The notes under the pieces: generated by a model
The model's database searches: none
Seen by the model: the letters and a program-made list of their open reading frames with translations, nothing else
Told to the model about the DNA's origin: nothing
Shown here: piece after piece, positions 6,874-13,237 of the stretch
How the letters are laid out: each line of letters begins with the position of its first letter
How positions within the stretch are numbered: the first letter of the stretch is position 1
Source: Betaproteobacteria bacterium
GTDB lineage: Bacteria; Pseudomonadota; Gammaproteobacteria; Burkholderiales; SG8-39
Length of the DNA stretch: 18,623 bases
Assembly (NCBI GenBank): GCA_019509895.1
Contig: JAEKLK010000200.1
Location: 1 to 18,623 of the forward strand
Reading direction: 5' to 3'
Position numbers and translations under genes: made by a program

Positions 6874-7660
6874 GGCGCAGGTCCTGCTCCAGCGGCGGCG
6901 CCGGGAAGTGGAAACGCACCGGGCCGTCGGGCAGCGCGTTCACGAACTGCTTGAGGTAGGGGCTGCTAGAGGACTCGATTTCCTTCGGCGTGCCCTTGCC
7001 GACGATCCCGCCATCCGAGATGACATAGGCGTAGTCCGCGACCGTCAGCGCTTGCTTGACATCGTAGGTCACCACGACCGAGGTGAGCCCGAGCGCCTCG
7101 TTGAGATCGCGGATCAGGTGGCAGATGTGGTTGAGCGAAATCGGATCGAGGCCGGCGAAGGGCTCGTCGTACATCATCAGCTTCGGATCGGTGGCGATGG
7201 CGCGCGCGAGCGCTACGCGTCGCGTCATGCCGCCCGACAAGTCGTTCGGCATCATGTCGCGCGCGCCGCGCAGGCCGACCGCATGCAGCTTCATGAGCAC
7301 GATTCGCCGTACCAGCTCCTCGGTAGGCTGGAAGTTCTCGCGAATCGGGAACGCGATGTTGTCGAAGACGCTGAGGTCAGTAAACAGCCCCGAGTTCTGG
7401 AACATCATGCCGACCTCGAGCCTCAGCCGGTAGAGCTCCGCGGTGCTGAGCTCGTGCACGTTGGCGCCCGCCACCTTGACGCTGCCGGCGCCGGGCTCGA
7501 GCTGCCCGCCGATGATCTTGAGCAGCGTTGATTTGCCGGAGCCGCTGGCGCCCAGGATGGCGACCACCTGCCCGACCGGGATGCGCAGCGACAAGCCGCG
7601 GAACACCTCCAGGTCGCCGTAGGAAAAATGAAGGTCGTTGATCTCGATGGCGTCCGCCAT
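6851..7660 (-). CDS. mlaF: MlaF-like ABC transporter ATP-binding protein (orphan)
   Basis: The product is a 269-aa ATPase of the Mla/Ttg2 type, which drives phospholipid movement between the outer and inner membranes. Walker A is GASGSGKST (37-45), the Q-loop Gln88 is in MMFQNSGLF, the signature LSGGMTRRVALARAIA starts at 141, and Walker B LMMYDEPFAGLD has Glu166. These long matches around signature and Walker B are typical of MlaF. The switch histidine position reads VVVTYDV, so Tyr199 stands where most ABC ATPases have His. No mlaE, mlaD, mlaC or mlaB gene is adjacent, so the permease partner is elsewhere. ATG at 7660 is chosen; a TTG at 7669 is in frame but neither has a strong ribosome site. 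The start codon is the centre of a 16-bp palindrome. The gene end overlaps pdhC. Confidence 0.85.
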   Translation of the reverse strand: MADAIEINDLHFSYGDLEVFRGLSLRIPVGQVVAILGASGSGKSTLLKIIGGQLEPGAGSVKVAGANVHELSTAELYRLRLEVGMMFQNSGLFTDLSVFDNIAFPIRENFQPTEELVRRIVLMKLHAVGLRGARDMMPNDLSGGMTRRVALARAIATDPKLMMYDEPFAGLDPISLNHICHLIRDLNEALGLTSVVVTYDVKQALTVADYAYVISDGGIVGKGTPKEIESSSSPYLKQFVNALPDGPVRFHFPAPPLEQDLRLSSPDRA

Positions 7661-7667
7661 GGCGGAC
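7652..7667. repeat. 16-bp perfect palindrome centred on the mlaF start codon
   Basis: GTCCGCCATGGCGGAC reads the same on both strands. Its central ATG is the mlaF start (minus strand) and it ends 10 bases before the srkA GTG (plus strand). It could be a protein-binding operator shared by the two genes, or an RNA stem that hides the mlaF start. Confidence 0.6.
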
Positions 7668-7677
7668 AATTCTAGCT

Positions 7678-8652
7678 GTGCAGGCGCATCCCTATTCCGA
7701 GCTCACCCCCGAGCGGGTGCTCGACGCGCTCGAGCAAGCGGGGCTTCGCCCTGACGGCCGGCTGCTGAGCCTCAACAGCTACGAGAACCGCGTGTACCAG
7801 GTGTGGCTCGAGGACGGTACCGCGGTTGTGGCGAAGTTCTACCGCCCCGGCCGCTGGACCGACGCGCAGATCGACGAGGAGCACGCGTTCGCGCACGAGC
7901 TCGCCGAGCGCGAGATTCCGGTGGTCGCGCCGATCAGCAGTACTAAAACAGCGACAGACCCCGTTTTTCGCGTCGCCGTCTATCCGCGCCGCGGCGGGCG
8001 CACGCCGGAGCTCGAGGATCCGAATACGCTGGAATGGATCGGGCGCTTCATCGGCCGCATCCACGCCGTCGGCGCGACGCGCCCCTTTAAGGTACGCGAG
8101 GCCCTCACGCAGAAGAGCTTCGGCCAGGAGCCGCGCGCCTTTCTCCTCGCGAGCGGACTGATTCCGTCCGATCTGCTCGAGGCGTGGAAGGCGGTCACCG
8201 CGCAGGCGCTGGCCGGCGTCGCGCGCTGCTATGAGCGCGCCGGTGCCGTGCGCGGCATCCGCCTGCATGGCGACTGCCATATCGGCAACATCCTCTGGAC
8301 CGACGCCGGACCGCATTTCGTCGATCTCGACGATGCGCGCATGGGACCGGCAATGCAGGACCTGTGGATGCTGCTTTCCGGCGACCGAGGGGCGATGGGG
8401 GCGCAGATGCACCATGTGCTCGCCGGCTACGAGGAGTTCGCCGATTGCGACCGGCGGGAGCTGCATCTGCTCGAGGCGCTGCGCACATTGCGCCTGATCC
8501 ACTACTCGGCGTGGATCGCTCGACGCTGGGACGACCCGGCGTTCCCGGTCGCCTTCCCCTGGTTCAACACCCAACGCTACTGGCAGGACCGGATCCTCGA
8601 GCTGCGCGAGCAGGTCGCGCTGATGGAAGAAGAGCCGATCGCCGTCGATTGA
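7678..8652 (+). CDS. srkA: SrkA/YihE-type stress response Ser/Thr kinase
   Basis: The product is a 324-aa kinase of the aminoglycoside-phosphotransferase fold. E. coli SrkA (YihE) has nearly the same length and is linked to Cpx/envelope stress and protection from programmed death. Matching blocks are LNSYENRVYQVW (32-43), VAKFYRPGRWTDAQI, the catalytic loop RLHGDCHIGNILW with Asp199 and Asn204, the metal site FVDLDDARMGPAMQDLWMLL with Asp216, and IARRWDDPAFPVAFPWF near the end. The start is GTG at 7678; no other start is available before the conserved part and no ribosome site is visible. Only 17 bases separate it from the divergent mlaF start, so promoters must overlap the coding sequence or the mRNA must be nearly leaderless. 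The stop overlaps a TTAC-N4-GTAA palindrome. The kinase call is firm. Confidence 0.93.
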   Translation: MQAHPYSELTPERVLDALEQAGLRPDGRLLSLNSYENRVYQVWLEDGTAVVAKFYRPGRWTDAQIDEEHAFAHELAEREIPVVAPISSTKTATDPVFRVAVYPRRGGRTPELEDPNTLEWIGRFIGRIHAVGATRPFKVREALTQKSFGQEPRAFLLASGLIPSDLLEAWKAVTAQALAGVARCYERAGAVRGIRLHGDCHIGNILWTDAGPHFVDLDDARMGPAMQDLWMLLSGDRGAMGAQMHHVLAGYEEFADCDRRELHLLEALRTLRLIHYSAWIARRWDDPAFPVAFPWFNTQRYWQDRILELREQVALMEEEPIAVD

Positions 8653-8665
8653 TTACAGCTGTAAT
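8652..8665. promoter_or_regulatory. ATTAC-N4-GTAAT perfect palindrome
   Basis: ATTACAGCTGTAAT is a perfect 14-base palindrome beginning on the last base of the srkA stop. It lies 54 bases upstream of the 55-aa membrane protein start. The same arms with different central bases occur at 9098-9111, and related arms at 13189-13202, which suggests a common DNA-binding regulator. Confidence 0.45.
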
Positions 8666-8719
8666 GCTCTGCCGGTACAGTGAAACGCCCGGGGCACACC
8701 GCCGGCCGATGATGACTGC

Positions 8720-8887
8720 ATGCCGCTTTTCAAGCACAAGCGCCTCATCATGGCCGGGATGCTGCTCATCCTGGCGGTCGTAAACGGCGCAGCGCTCTAC
8801 GTGCGACCTTTGAGCGGCGGCACGACCGTGGCGAAGCATACCGCTTCGCCGGAAGTGCTCTCGGCTCTATTCCCTTCCGGTTTCTGA
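8720..8887 (+). CDS. 55-aa single-span membrane protein, hypothetical
   Basis: The translation reads MPLFKHKRLIMAGMLLILAV, then VNGAALYVRP, a short polar stretch and the ending VLSALFPSGF. A positively charged N terminus (KHKR) is followed by one hydrophobic helix at about residues 9-27, which predicts a small inner-membrane protein with its N terminus inside. The ribosome site is weak (GATGA upstream), and I do not recognise a family. Support comes from the sensible membrane topology and the upstream ATTAC-N4-GTAAT palindrome. The last 21 bases overlap the convergent FPASDP gene. It could still be a chance reading frame. Confidence 0.45.
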   Translation: MPLFKHKRLIMAGMLLILAVVNGAALYVRPLSGGTTVAKHTASPEVLSALFPSGF

Positions 8888-9052
8888 AGCAGGTTTCGCG
8901 GTCCGTGCGCTCGCCGCGTGGAAGGCGTGCACGACGGAAACCGGGTCGCTCGCGGGGAAGGTGAGCTCGATCGCAAGGTCCAGGAGCTCTTCCGCCTGCG
9001 CGGGCGTCGAGGGCTCGCCGGACGGTGCCGATTCACGCTGCGGGGTCGCCAT
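8867..9052 (-). CDS. 61-aa FPASDP-motif small protein
   Basis: The product is MATPQRESAPSGEPSTPAQA, then EELLDLAIELTFPASDPVSV, then a short Ala-rich tail. The core (L/A)xxTFPASDPxxV, preceded by a short acidic helix, is a motif I know from many small uncharacterised proteobacterial proteins, often found near stress genes. There is no signal peptide or membrane span, and the N terminus is Pro/Ser/Glu-rich and probably disordered. ATG at 9052 gives the expected length; the ribosome site is weak (GAGCGAGAA). A perfect ATTAC-N4-GTAAT palindrome lies 46 bases upstream. The function is unknown. Confidence 0.7.
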   Translation of the reverse strand: MATPQRESAPSGEPSTPAQAEELLDLAIELTFPASDPVSVVHAFHAASARTAKPASETGRE

Positions 9053-9097
9053 TTGCCGATTCTCGCTCGGCGTCGTGACGCAGACGTGCGGCGGCGT

Positions 9098-9111
9098 ATT
9101 ACCGATGTAAT
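9098..9111. promoter_or_regulatory. Second ATTAC-N4-GTAAT inverted repeat
   Basis: ATTACCGATGTAAT has the same 5-base arms and 4-base spacer as the site at 8652-8665. It sits upstream of the FPASDP gene (start 9052, minus) and 54 bases before the plus-strand frame starting at 9166. The identical arms with different spacers argue for a binding site over a chance palindrome. Confidence 0.45.
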
Positions 9112-9165
9112 GATCCGGCAGGCGGGCGAAACAATCGCGTTACGCCCAACGCGCATCATTCACTC

Positions 9166-9366
9166 ATGCGGCCTTCCCGCGACACCTCGGGGTTCTCCTC
9201 CTCCCTCCCCTACTCCGAGCCGGGAAGGCCGCGTTTCTTCGCCCGGCTGTTCATGCGCCTGAAGGCGCGGCTGCCGGCCGAGGGCTACTACGGCGTGGCG
9301 CTCGGCGTGGAAGCCGCGTGGCCGACGCCGCTGCCGGTTAGCGCAAAGGGCAAGCCACGGTATTGA
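9166..9366 (+). CDS. Possible 66-aa hypothetical protein
   Basis: The frame begins MRPSRDTSGFSSSLPYSEPG and continues with FFARLFMRLKARLPAEGYYG to the end KGKPRY. Codons in the second half end almost always in G or C, as in real genes of this window, but high GC makes such frames common by chance. No ribosome site precedes the ATG and no family is recognised. The end overlaps the convergent DUF2721 gene by 29 bases. A shorter start at 9253 (MRLKARLP) is possible. Apart from this frame, the stretch 9053-9337 holds only the palindrome at 9098. Confidence 0.3.
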   Translation: MRPSRDTSGFSSSLPYSEPGRPRFFARLFMRLKARLPAEGYYGVALGVEAAWPTPLPVSAKGKPRY

Positions 9367-9766
9367 CGCCGAGGTAGATCTCCCGCAGGAAGAGCATCAG
9401 GCTGCCGATCAGCCCCAGCATCGCCAGGACGAACAGCACGGCCACCATGCGTGAGAGGTCCACGTTGCTGAGCGCGTCGACGAACGCCATGGCGATGAGC
9501 AGGCAGATGAGCAGTGCGGCGCTCACCGCGAGCGCTATCGCCGAATAGATGATCTTCACCCGTCGCGCGACGAACGCGAGCTCGCCGCGCGCGAGCTGCT
9601 CCTCTTGACCGTCGACGCTCGCCAGGGCAGCCGTGAGAATCCGTCGCCGATCCACCGCGCGGCCGAGCCGGCCGGCGAGCACGTTGAGGAGTGTGCCGAT
9701 CGCCGTCAGCAGGAATACCGGCGCGATCGCGAGCTGGATGACGTGCGAGATGTCGCTGAGCGGCAT
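9338..9766 (-). CDS. DUF2721 family membrane protein
   Basis: The product is a 142-aa integral membrane protein. The N-terminal block DISHVIQLAIAPVFLLTAIG, followed by a first span, a charged cytoplasmic stretch (GRLGRAVDRRRIL ... RGELAFVARRVKII), and two further spans (about 72-95 and 103-128) ending FLREIYLGVNTV match the DUF2721 family as I know it. The function of the family is unknown. The start at 9766 begins exactly where the family begins; the ribosome site is weak (GTGGGCG). It follows the two microprotein genes on the same strand, 26 bases after the second one, so the three may be cotranscribed. The stop overlaps the doubtful plus-strand frame at 9166. Confidence 0.85.
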   Translation of the reverse strand: MPLSDISHVIQLAIAPVFLLTAIGTLLNVLAGRLGRAVDRRRILTAALASVDGQEEQLARGELAFVARRVKIIYSAIALAVSAALLICLLIAMAFVDALSNVDLSRMVAVLFVLAMLGLIGSLMLFLREIYLGVNTVACPLR

Positions 9767-9792
9767 CGCCCACGTATCTTAGCTTCAGCGCA

Positions 9793-9966
9793 TCAGCTGT
9801 GCGTGTGGATACCGCCGAGCGAGCGCTCGATGCGCCGCCAGAGCGCGACCGTGGCGCCGACCAGCGAATCGACGCGCTCGGCGCGCTCGAGGTGCTTCGC
9901 ATGGCGGCCGCGCGCAGCCGGCGGAAGCGCTTGCGCGGCACGTTGCCAGAATGCGGTCTTAAGCAT
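9793..9966 (-). CDS. 57-aa basic microprotein, second of an overlapping pair
   Basis: The translation reads MLKTAFWQRAAQALPPAARG, then RHAKHLERAERVDSLVGATV and ALWRRIERSLGGIHTHS. It is rich in Arg and Ala and looks like two amphipathic helices; there is no signal peptide or clear membrane span. AAGGA stands six bases upstream of the ATG, a good ribosome site. Its first eight bases overlap the end of the preceding 54-aa gene, which points to translational coupling. No family is recognised. The overlap, the ribosome site and the placement upstream of DUF2721 support a real gene. Confidence 0.6.
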   Translation of the reverse strand: MLKTAFWQRAAQALPPAARGRHAKHLERAERVDSLVGATVALWRRIERSLGGIHTHS

Positions 9967-10123
9967 GGTGGATCCTTTTCGGGCCGAGGCCCGAGGCGAG
10001 GCGCCTGCCGAGCCCGGCGATCGCCGAGCCCGCCAGCCGCAGGAGGCGCGCCATCTCGCGATTGCGCGCTCGGTGCGCGGCGAGTTCGATCTCGCGCACC
10101 GACGTATACCGAGAGTTCGTCAT
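9959..10123 (-). CDS. 54-aa basic microprotein, first of an overlapping pair
   Basis: The translation begins MTNSRYTSVREIELAAHRAR and continues NREMARLLRLAGSAIAGLGR to the end GPKRIHHA. An Arg-rich helix with EIELAAHRARNREMARLLR is followed by a Gly/Ala stretch. It recalls the small Arg-rich proteins of the DUF1127 kind in composition, but I cannot assign it to that family. AGAGGAAG before the ATG at 10123 is a good ribosome site; the frame continues upstream to 10222 without one. It overlaps the next microprotein gene by eight bases. It lies 114 bases downstream of the sensor kinase on the same strand. Confidence 0.6.
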   Translation of the reverse strand: MTNSRYTSVREIELAAHRARNREMARLLRLAGSAIAGLGRRLASGLGPKRIHHA

Positions 10124-10205
10124 GTTTTTCTTCCTCTGCCGGTTCAGTACGCAACCACGATAGGACGCCACCGTGCGCAGCACAAACGATCTTTGGTCAA
10201 GCGTG

Positions 10206-10224
10206 GCTTGAGCGGCGCTCAAGC
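10206..10224 (-). terminator. 8-bp hairpin after the sensor kinase gene
   Basis: GCTTGAGC, a GGC loop and GCTCAAGC form a perfect stem 13 bases beyond the kinase stop (minus strand). It has no U tract on the minus strand, so it may be a weak terminator, a processing site or an operator for the microprotein genes that follow. Confidence 0.4.
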
Positions 10225-10237
10225 TTCGTGTGACGCA

Positions 10238-12733
10238 TTACGCGCGGCCGAGGGCGCGCGCTAGGGCTGCGGCGAGCTCCTGTGCATGCACTGGCTTCTT
10301 CAGGATCTCGCGCACGCCTGCGCCGGCCGCAAGCTCCGAGATCATGGTGCCGATGTAGCCTGAGACCAGGATCACCGGCAGGTCGGCGCGCCGGCCGCGG
10401 AGCGAAGTAGCGAGCTGCGTGCCGCTCACGCCGGGCATCACCTCGTCGGTCACGACGGCGTGGAACTGCTCCGGCGTGCGCTCGAACTCGCTCAGCGCGG
10501 CGTTCGCATCCGCGAAGCCGGTCGCTTCGTAGCCGAGGCGCCGCAGACTCTCGCAGGTGACCGCGAGGAGCGCCTCCTCGTCGTCCACCACCAGCACGCG
10601 CTCGCCGCGTCCGCGCAGCATCGGCGCGCGCGGATCGTCCGCCGCGAGCGCCGGCGCCTCCACCAGCGGCAGGTAGATGGCGAAGCAGCTTCCCTTGCCG
10701 GGCGTGCTCGTGACATCGATGGCGCCGCCCGAGTCGGTGACGATGCCGTAGACGAGCGAAAGCCCGAGCCCGGTGCCCTTGCCGACTTCCTTGGTGGTGA
10801 AGAAAGGCTCGAAAAGGCGCCCGAGCGTCTGCGCGTCCATGCCCCGACCGCTGTCCTCGACCTTCAGCAGCGCATAGCGCCCGGCCGCGAGCGTCGTATG
10901 CGCAAACGCCCGCTCCTCGCGCGCCTCGAACGCCTCGACCGTGACGCGGATACTGCCGCGGCCGGCGATGGCGTGCATGGCGTTGGTACATAGATTCATC
11001 ACGATCTGGTGCACCTGCGTCGGATCGGCCATGACGTAGAGAGACTTGGGTTCGAGACTCACCTCGAGCTCGAGGCCCGCAGCGAGCGAGCCGCGCACCA
11101 GCTCGAGCGTCTCGGCGACGATCGCGCCGAGGTCGATCGGGACGCGCCTGCCGCGCTGGCTGCGGCTGTAGGTGAGAATCTGCTCGACCAGCGAGCTCGC
11201 CCGCTCCGCCGCCGTAAGCACGTTCTGCGCATAGCGGCGCTCCGCCGAGCCTTGCGCTGTGTTCTCCACCAGCATCTCGGCGTAGCCAAGGATGCCGCCC
11301 AGGATGTTGTTGAAGTCATGCGCGATACCGCCGGCGAGCCGCCCGACCGCCTCCATCTTCGCCGACTGCCGCAGGCGATTCTCCAGGCGGGCGCGTTCGG
11401 CTTCCGCGAGCTTTCGTTCGGTGATGTCGCGCAGGTTGATGACCAGGGCACCCACGGCCGGATCCTGGAGCAGGTTCGAAGCGGTGATCTCCAGCCAGCG
11501 GTGCGAGCCGTCGCGGTGTCGTACCAGGAACTCGCGCTTGACGATGTCGCCGGATCCGCGCAAGCCCTCCTCGCGCAGCGCGAGGGCCACCGCGCGCTGG
11601 TCCGGATGGATGAACTCGAGGAACTGCCGGCCGCGCACCTCGTCCACCGTGTAGCCGGTGAGACGTTCGAACGCCGGGCTCGCGTAGACAATGCCTGTCG
11701 CCTTGGGCCTCGTGACGACGATGGCATCGGTGCTGTTCTCAATCATGGAGCGGAAGCGCCTTTCGTTTGTCTGCAGGGCGCGCTCGCGCCGGTTCAGTCC
11801 CCACGCCGCGAGCCCGATGAGCGCAAGCATGGCGACCGAAGTGAGGAGCGTGCGCTCGGCGGTGAAGCGCGTCTCCTCGCGCCAGGCCTGCAGCGCCGCG
11901 TGCTCGCTCTTGCTGACCGACACGAAAAGCGGGAAGCCGCGAACCGCGCCCATCGATACGATCACCGGTTCCTGCACGTCGCTCACCACGCGGCCATCGA
12001 AGCGTCCGTCGCGGCGCACCTTTTCCGCAAGCGGCAGGGTCGACGCCATCTGCGTGCCCTTCGATTGCGTCGGATCAGGCACGCGGGTGATCACGCGGCC
12101 GCTCGCGTTGAACAGCCCGATGCCGCCGCCTCCCTCGCCGAGGTCGATGCTGCGATAGAGACGCTCGTAGGCCTCCACTTCCACCAGGGCGGCGATCGCG
12201 CCGGCGAATTCGCCCCCAGGTCCGTTCAGCCGCCGCGAGAGCACGAAGCGCCACCGGGTGTTTTGCGGCCCGCCGAGGTAAGGCTCGCTCACATAGAGCC
12301 CGAGGTCTGCCGCGCGGTGGACGCTCACATAGGACCGCTCGCGGCGGGCTGCGTCGAGCGTCGGCGTCTCGTTGGTACGAGCCACCACCTTGCCCTCCGG
12401 GTCGAATACCAGGATGGCCGCGACCTGCGAAAGATGCATGACCTCGTCCTGCAGGCGCGGCATCTGGGCGGCGACCCGCGCAGGCGCGCCAAGCCGCTGG
12501 ATATCCCGCAGCACCAGGTCCACCGCTTCGAGCCCCGCAGCCGTCTGCTCGGTAAGGAGGCTGGTGATGTTCGACACGTCGCGCTGCACGTCGCCGAAGA
12601 TGCGCTCGCGGTCCATATGGGCATCCCATACCGCCGAGCCGATGTTGATCGCGACGAGCAATACGCCCAGGCCGATGAGGAGATGCGCGAGCGAGAGCCG
12701 CTCGAACGCTGCCCGCATCCTCCCCCGCAGCAT
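10238..12733 (-). CDS. Hybrid sensor histidine kinase (periplasmic sensor, PAS, HisKA, HATPase, receiver)
   Basis: The product is an 831-aa membrane sensor. A first span (about 16-35) and a second (about 294-313) enclose a periplasmic region of about 260 residues of double-Cache type. A PAS domain follows (about 325-440, with FRSMIENSTDAIVV and the ending NLRDITERK). Then come the dimerisation helix with phospho-acceptor His472 (GGIAHDFNNILGGILG), the ATPase domain with N box (NLCTNAMHAI), G1 (VEDSGRGM) and G2 (GKGTGLGLSLVYGIV), and a C-terminal receiver with Asp763 (VVTDEVMPG) and Lys813. The signal is unknown; the Cache fold usually binds small organic molecules. The start at 12733 is four bases after the stop of the receiver-only gene, so translation is likely coupled. 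No output domain is present, so phosphate must leave through another protein. Confidence 0.92.
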   Translation of the reverse strand: MLRGRMRAAFERLSLAHLLIGLGVLLVAINIGSAVWDAHMDRERIFGDVQRDVSNITSLLTEQTAAGLEAVDLVLRDIQRLGAPARVAAQMPRLQDEVMHLSQVAAILVFDPEGKVVARTNETPTLDAARRERSYVSVHRAADLGLYVSEPYLGGPQNTRWRFVLSRRLNGPGGEFAGAIAALVEVEAYERLYRSIDLGEGGGGIGLFNASGRVITRVPDPTQSKGTQMASTLPLAEKVRRDGRFDGRVVSDVQEPVIVSMGAVRGFPLFVSVSKSEHAALQAWREETRFTAERTLLTSVAMLALIGLAAWGLNRRERALQTNERRFRSMIENSTDAIVVTRPKATGIVYASPAFERLTGYTVDEVRGRQFLEFIHPDQRAVALALREEGLRGSGDIVKREFLVRHRDGSHRWLEITASNLLQDPAVGALVINLRDITERKLAEAERARLENRLRQSAKMEAVGRLAGGIAHDFNNILGGILGYAEMLVENTAQGSAERRYAQNVLTAAERASSLVEQILTYSRSQRGRRVPIDLGAIVAETLELVRGSLAAGLELEVSLEPKSLYVMADPTQVHQIVMNLCTNAMHAIAGRGSIRVTVEAFEAREERAFAHTTLAAGRYALLKVEDSGRGMDAQTLGRLFEPFFTTKEVGKGTGLGLSLVYGIVTDSGGAIDVTSTPGKGSCFAIYLPLVEAPALAADDPRAPMLRGRGERVLVVDDEEALLAVTCESLRRLGYEATGFADANAALSEFERTPEQFHAVVTDEVMPGVSGTQLATSLRGRRADLPVILVSGYIGTMISELAAGAGVREILKKPVHAQELAAALARALGRA

Positions 12734-12737
12734 TGCG

Positions 12738-13133
12738 CTAGTGGGGCGGGCCGATGAGCTCGGTCACCGCGATGAGAAGCTGCGCGCGGCGCACCGGCTT
12801 GGCGAGCGCGCGCGCCGCACCAGCGCTAAGTGCCTCGTCGACGCTCACGCCGGTGCCGGACTTGAACTGGCCGGACACGGCAATCACGGGAGCGGCCGGC
12901 GCAAGGCGCTTCAGCTGCCCGATTGCTGCCGCACCGCACGGGCCGGGCATGAACATGTCGCAGACAATGAGGGCGGGCGCCTGATCCTGGAGCGCGGCGA
13001 GCGCGGCATGGCAGTCGGCGACCTTGCGCACCTTGTAGCCGGCCGCGGTCAACCAGTCGGCCACGAGGTCGCGCAGGATCGCGTCGTCGTCGACGACGAG
13101 CACGTCCCCGGCCTTCGTAGTCGCTCTAGTCAC
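12738..13133 (-). CDS. Receiver-only response regulator
   Basis: The product is a 131-aa single receiver domain without an output domain. It shows the acidic pair in VLVVDDDAILRDLV, phospho-acceptor Asp59 in IVCDMFMPG, Ser87 in AVSGQF and Lys112 in ALAKPV. Such stand-alone receivers act as phosphate shuttles or allosteric partners (CheY- or Spo0F-like). It is the first gene of the operon with the hybrid kinase, four bases apart, so it is the obvious partner for phosphotransfer. The start is GTG at 13133 with only a weak ribosome site; it directly adjoins the repeated CCGCAATT element. It is divergent from the OmpR-type regulator. Confidence 0.85.
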   Translation of the reverse strand: MTRATTKAGDVLVVDDDAILRDLVADWLTAAGYKVRKVADCHAALAALQDQAPALIVCDMFMPGPCGAAAIGQLKRLAPAAPVIAVSGQFKSGTGVSVDEALSAGAARALAKPVRRAQLLIAVTELIGPPH

Positions 13134-13134
13134 T

Positions 13135-13162
13135 CCGCAATTCCAATGCGCCGCAATTGCGG
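13135..13162. promoter_or_regulatory. CCGCAATT direct repeat and 12-bp palindrome in the divergent promoter
   Basis: CCGCAATT occurs at 13135-13142 and 13151-13158, a spacing of 16 bases. The second copy is part of the perfect palindrome CCGCAATTGCGG (13151-13162). It lies immediately upstream of the receiver-only/kinase operon and 76 bases upstream of the OmpR-type gene. It may be an operator. The palindrome is followed by GTAATTTAC, a further short symmetrical element. Confidence 0.4.
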
Positions 13163-13188
13163 GTAATTTACAGGCGTTCCTGCACCAC

Positions 13189-13202
13189 GTTACACCCGTA
13201 AC
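13189..13202. promoter_or_regulatory. GTTAC-N4-GTAAC inverted repeat
   Basis: GTTACACCCGTAAC has perfect 5-base arms around four bases. It lies 36 bases upstream of the OmpR-type regulator gene. The TTAC-N4-GTAA core is shared with the sites at 8652 and 9098, and 11 of 14 bases match the site at 2462. OmpR/PhoB-type regulators bind paired half-sites near their own genes, so autoregulation by an intact relative is a reasonable guess. Confidence 0.45.
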
Positions 13203-13237
13203 AGAGGGGCCTTACCGTTGCTTACATTGCCTGCCCG

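Noticed and set aside
11009..12757. Open frame of 582 codons on the plus strand opposite the sensor kinase
   Set aside because: It is antisense to a protein with complete domains. Its translation is rich in Arg, His, Ala and Leu without motifs, as expected for the opposite strand of a GC-rich gene.
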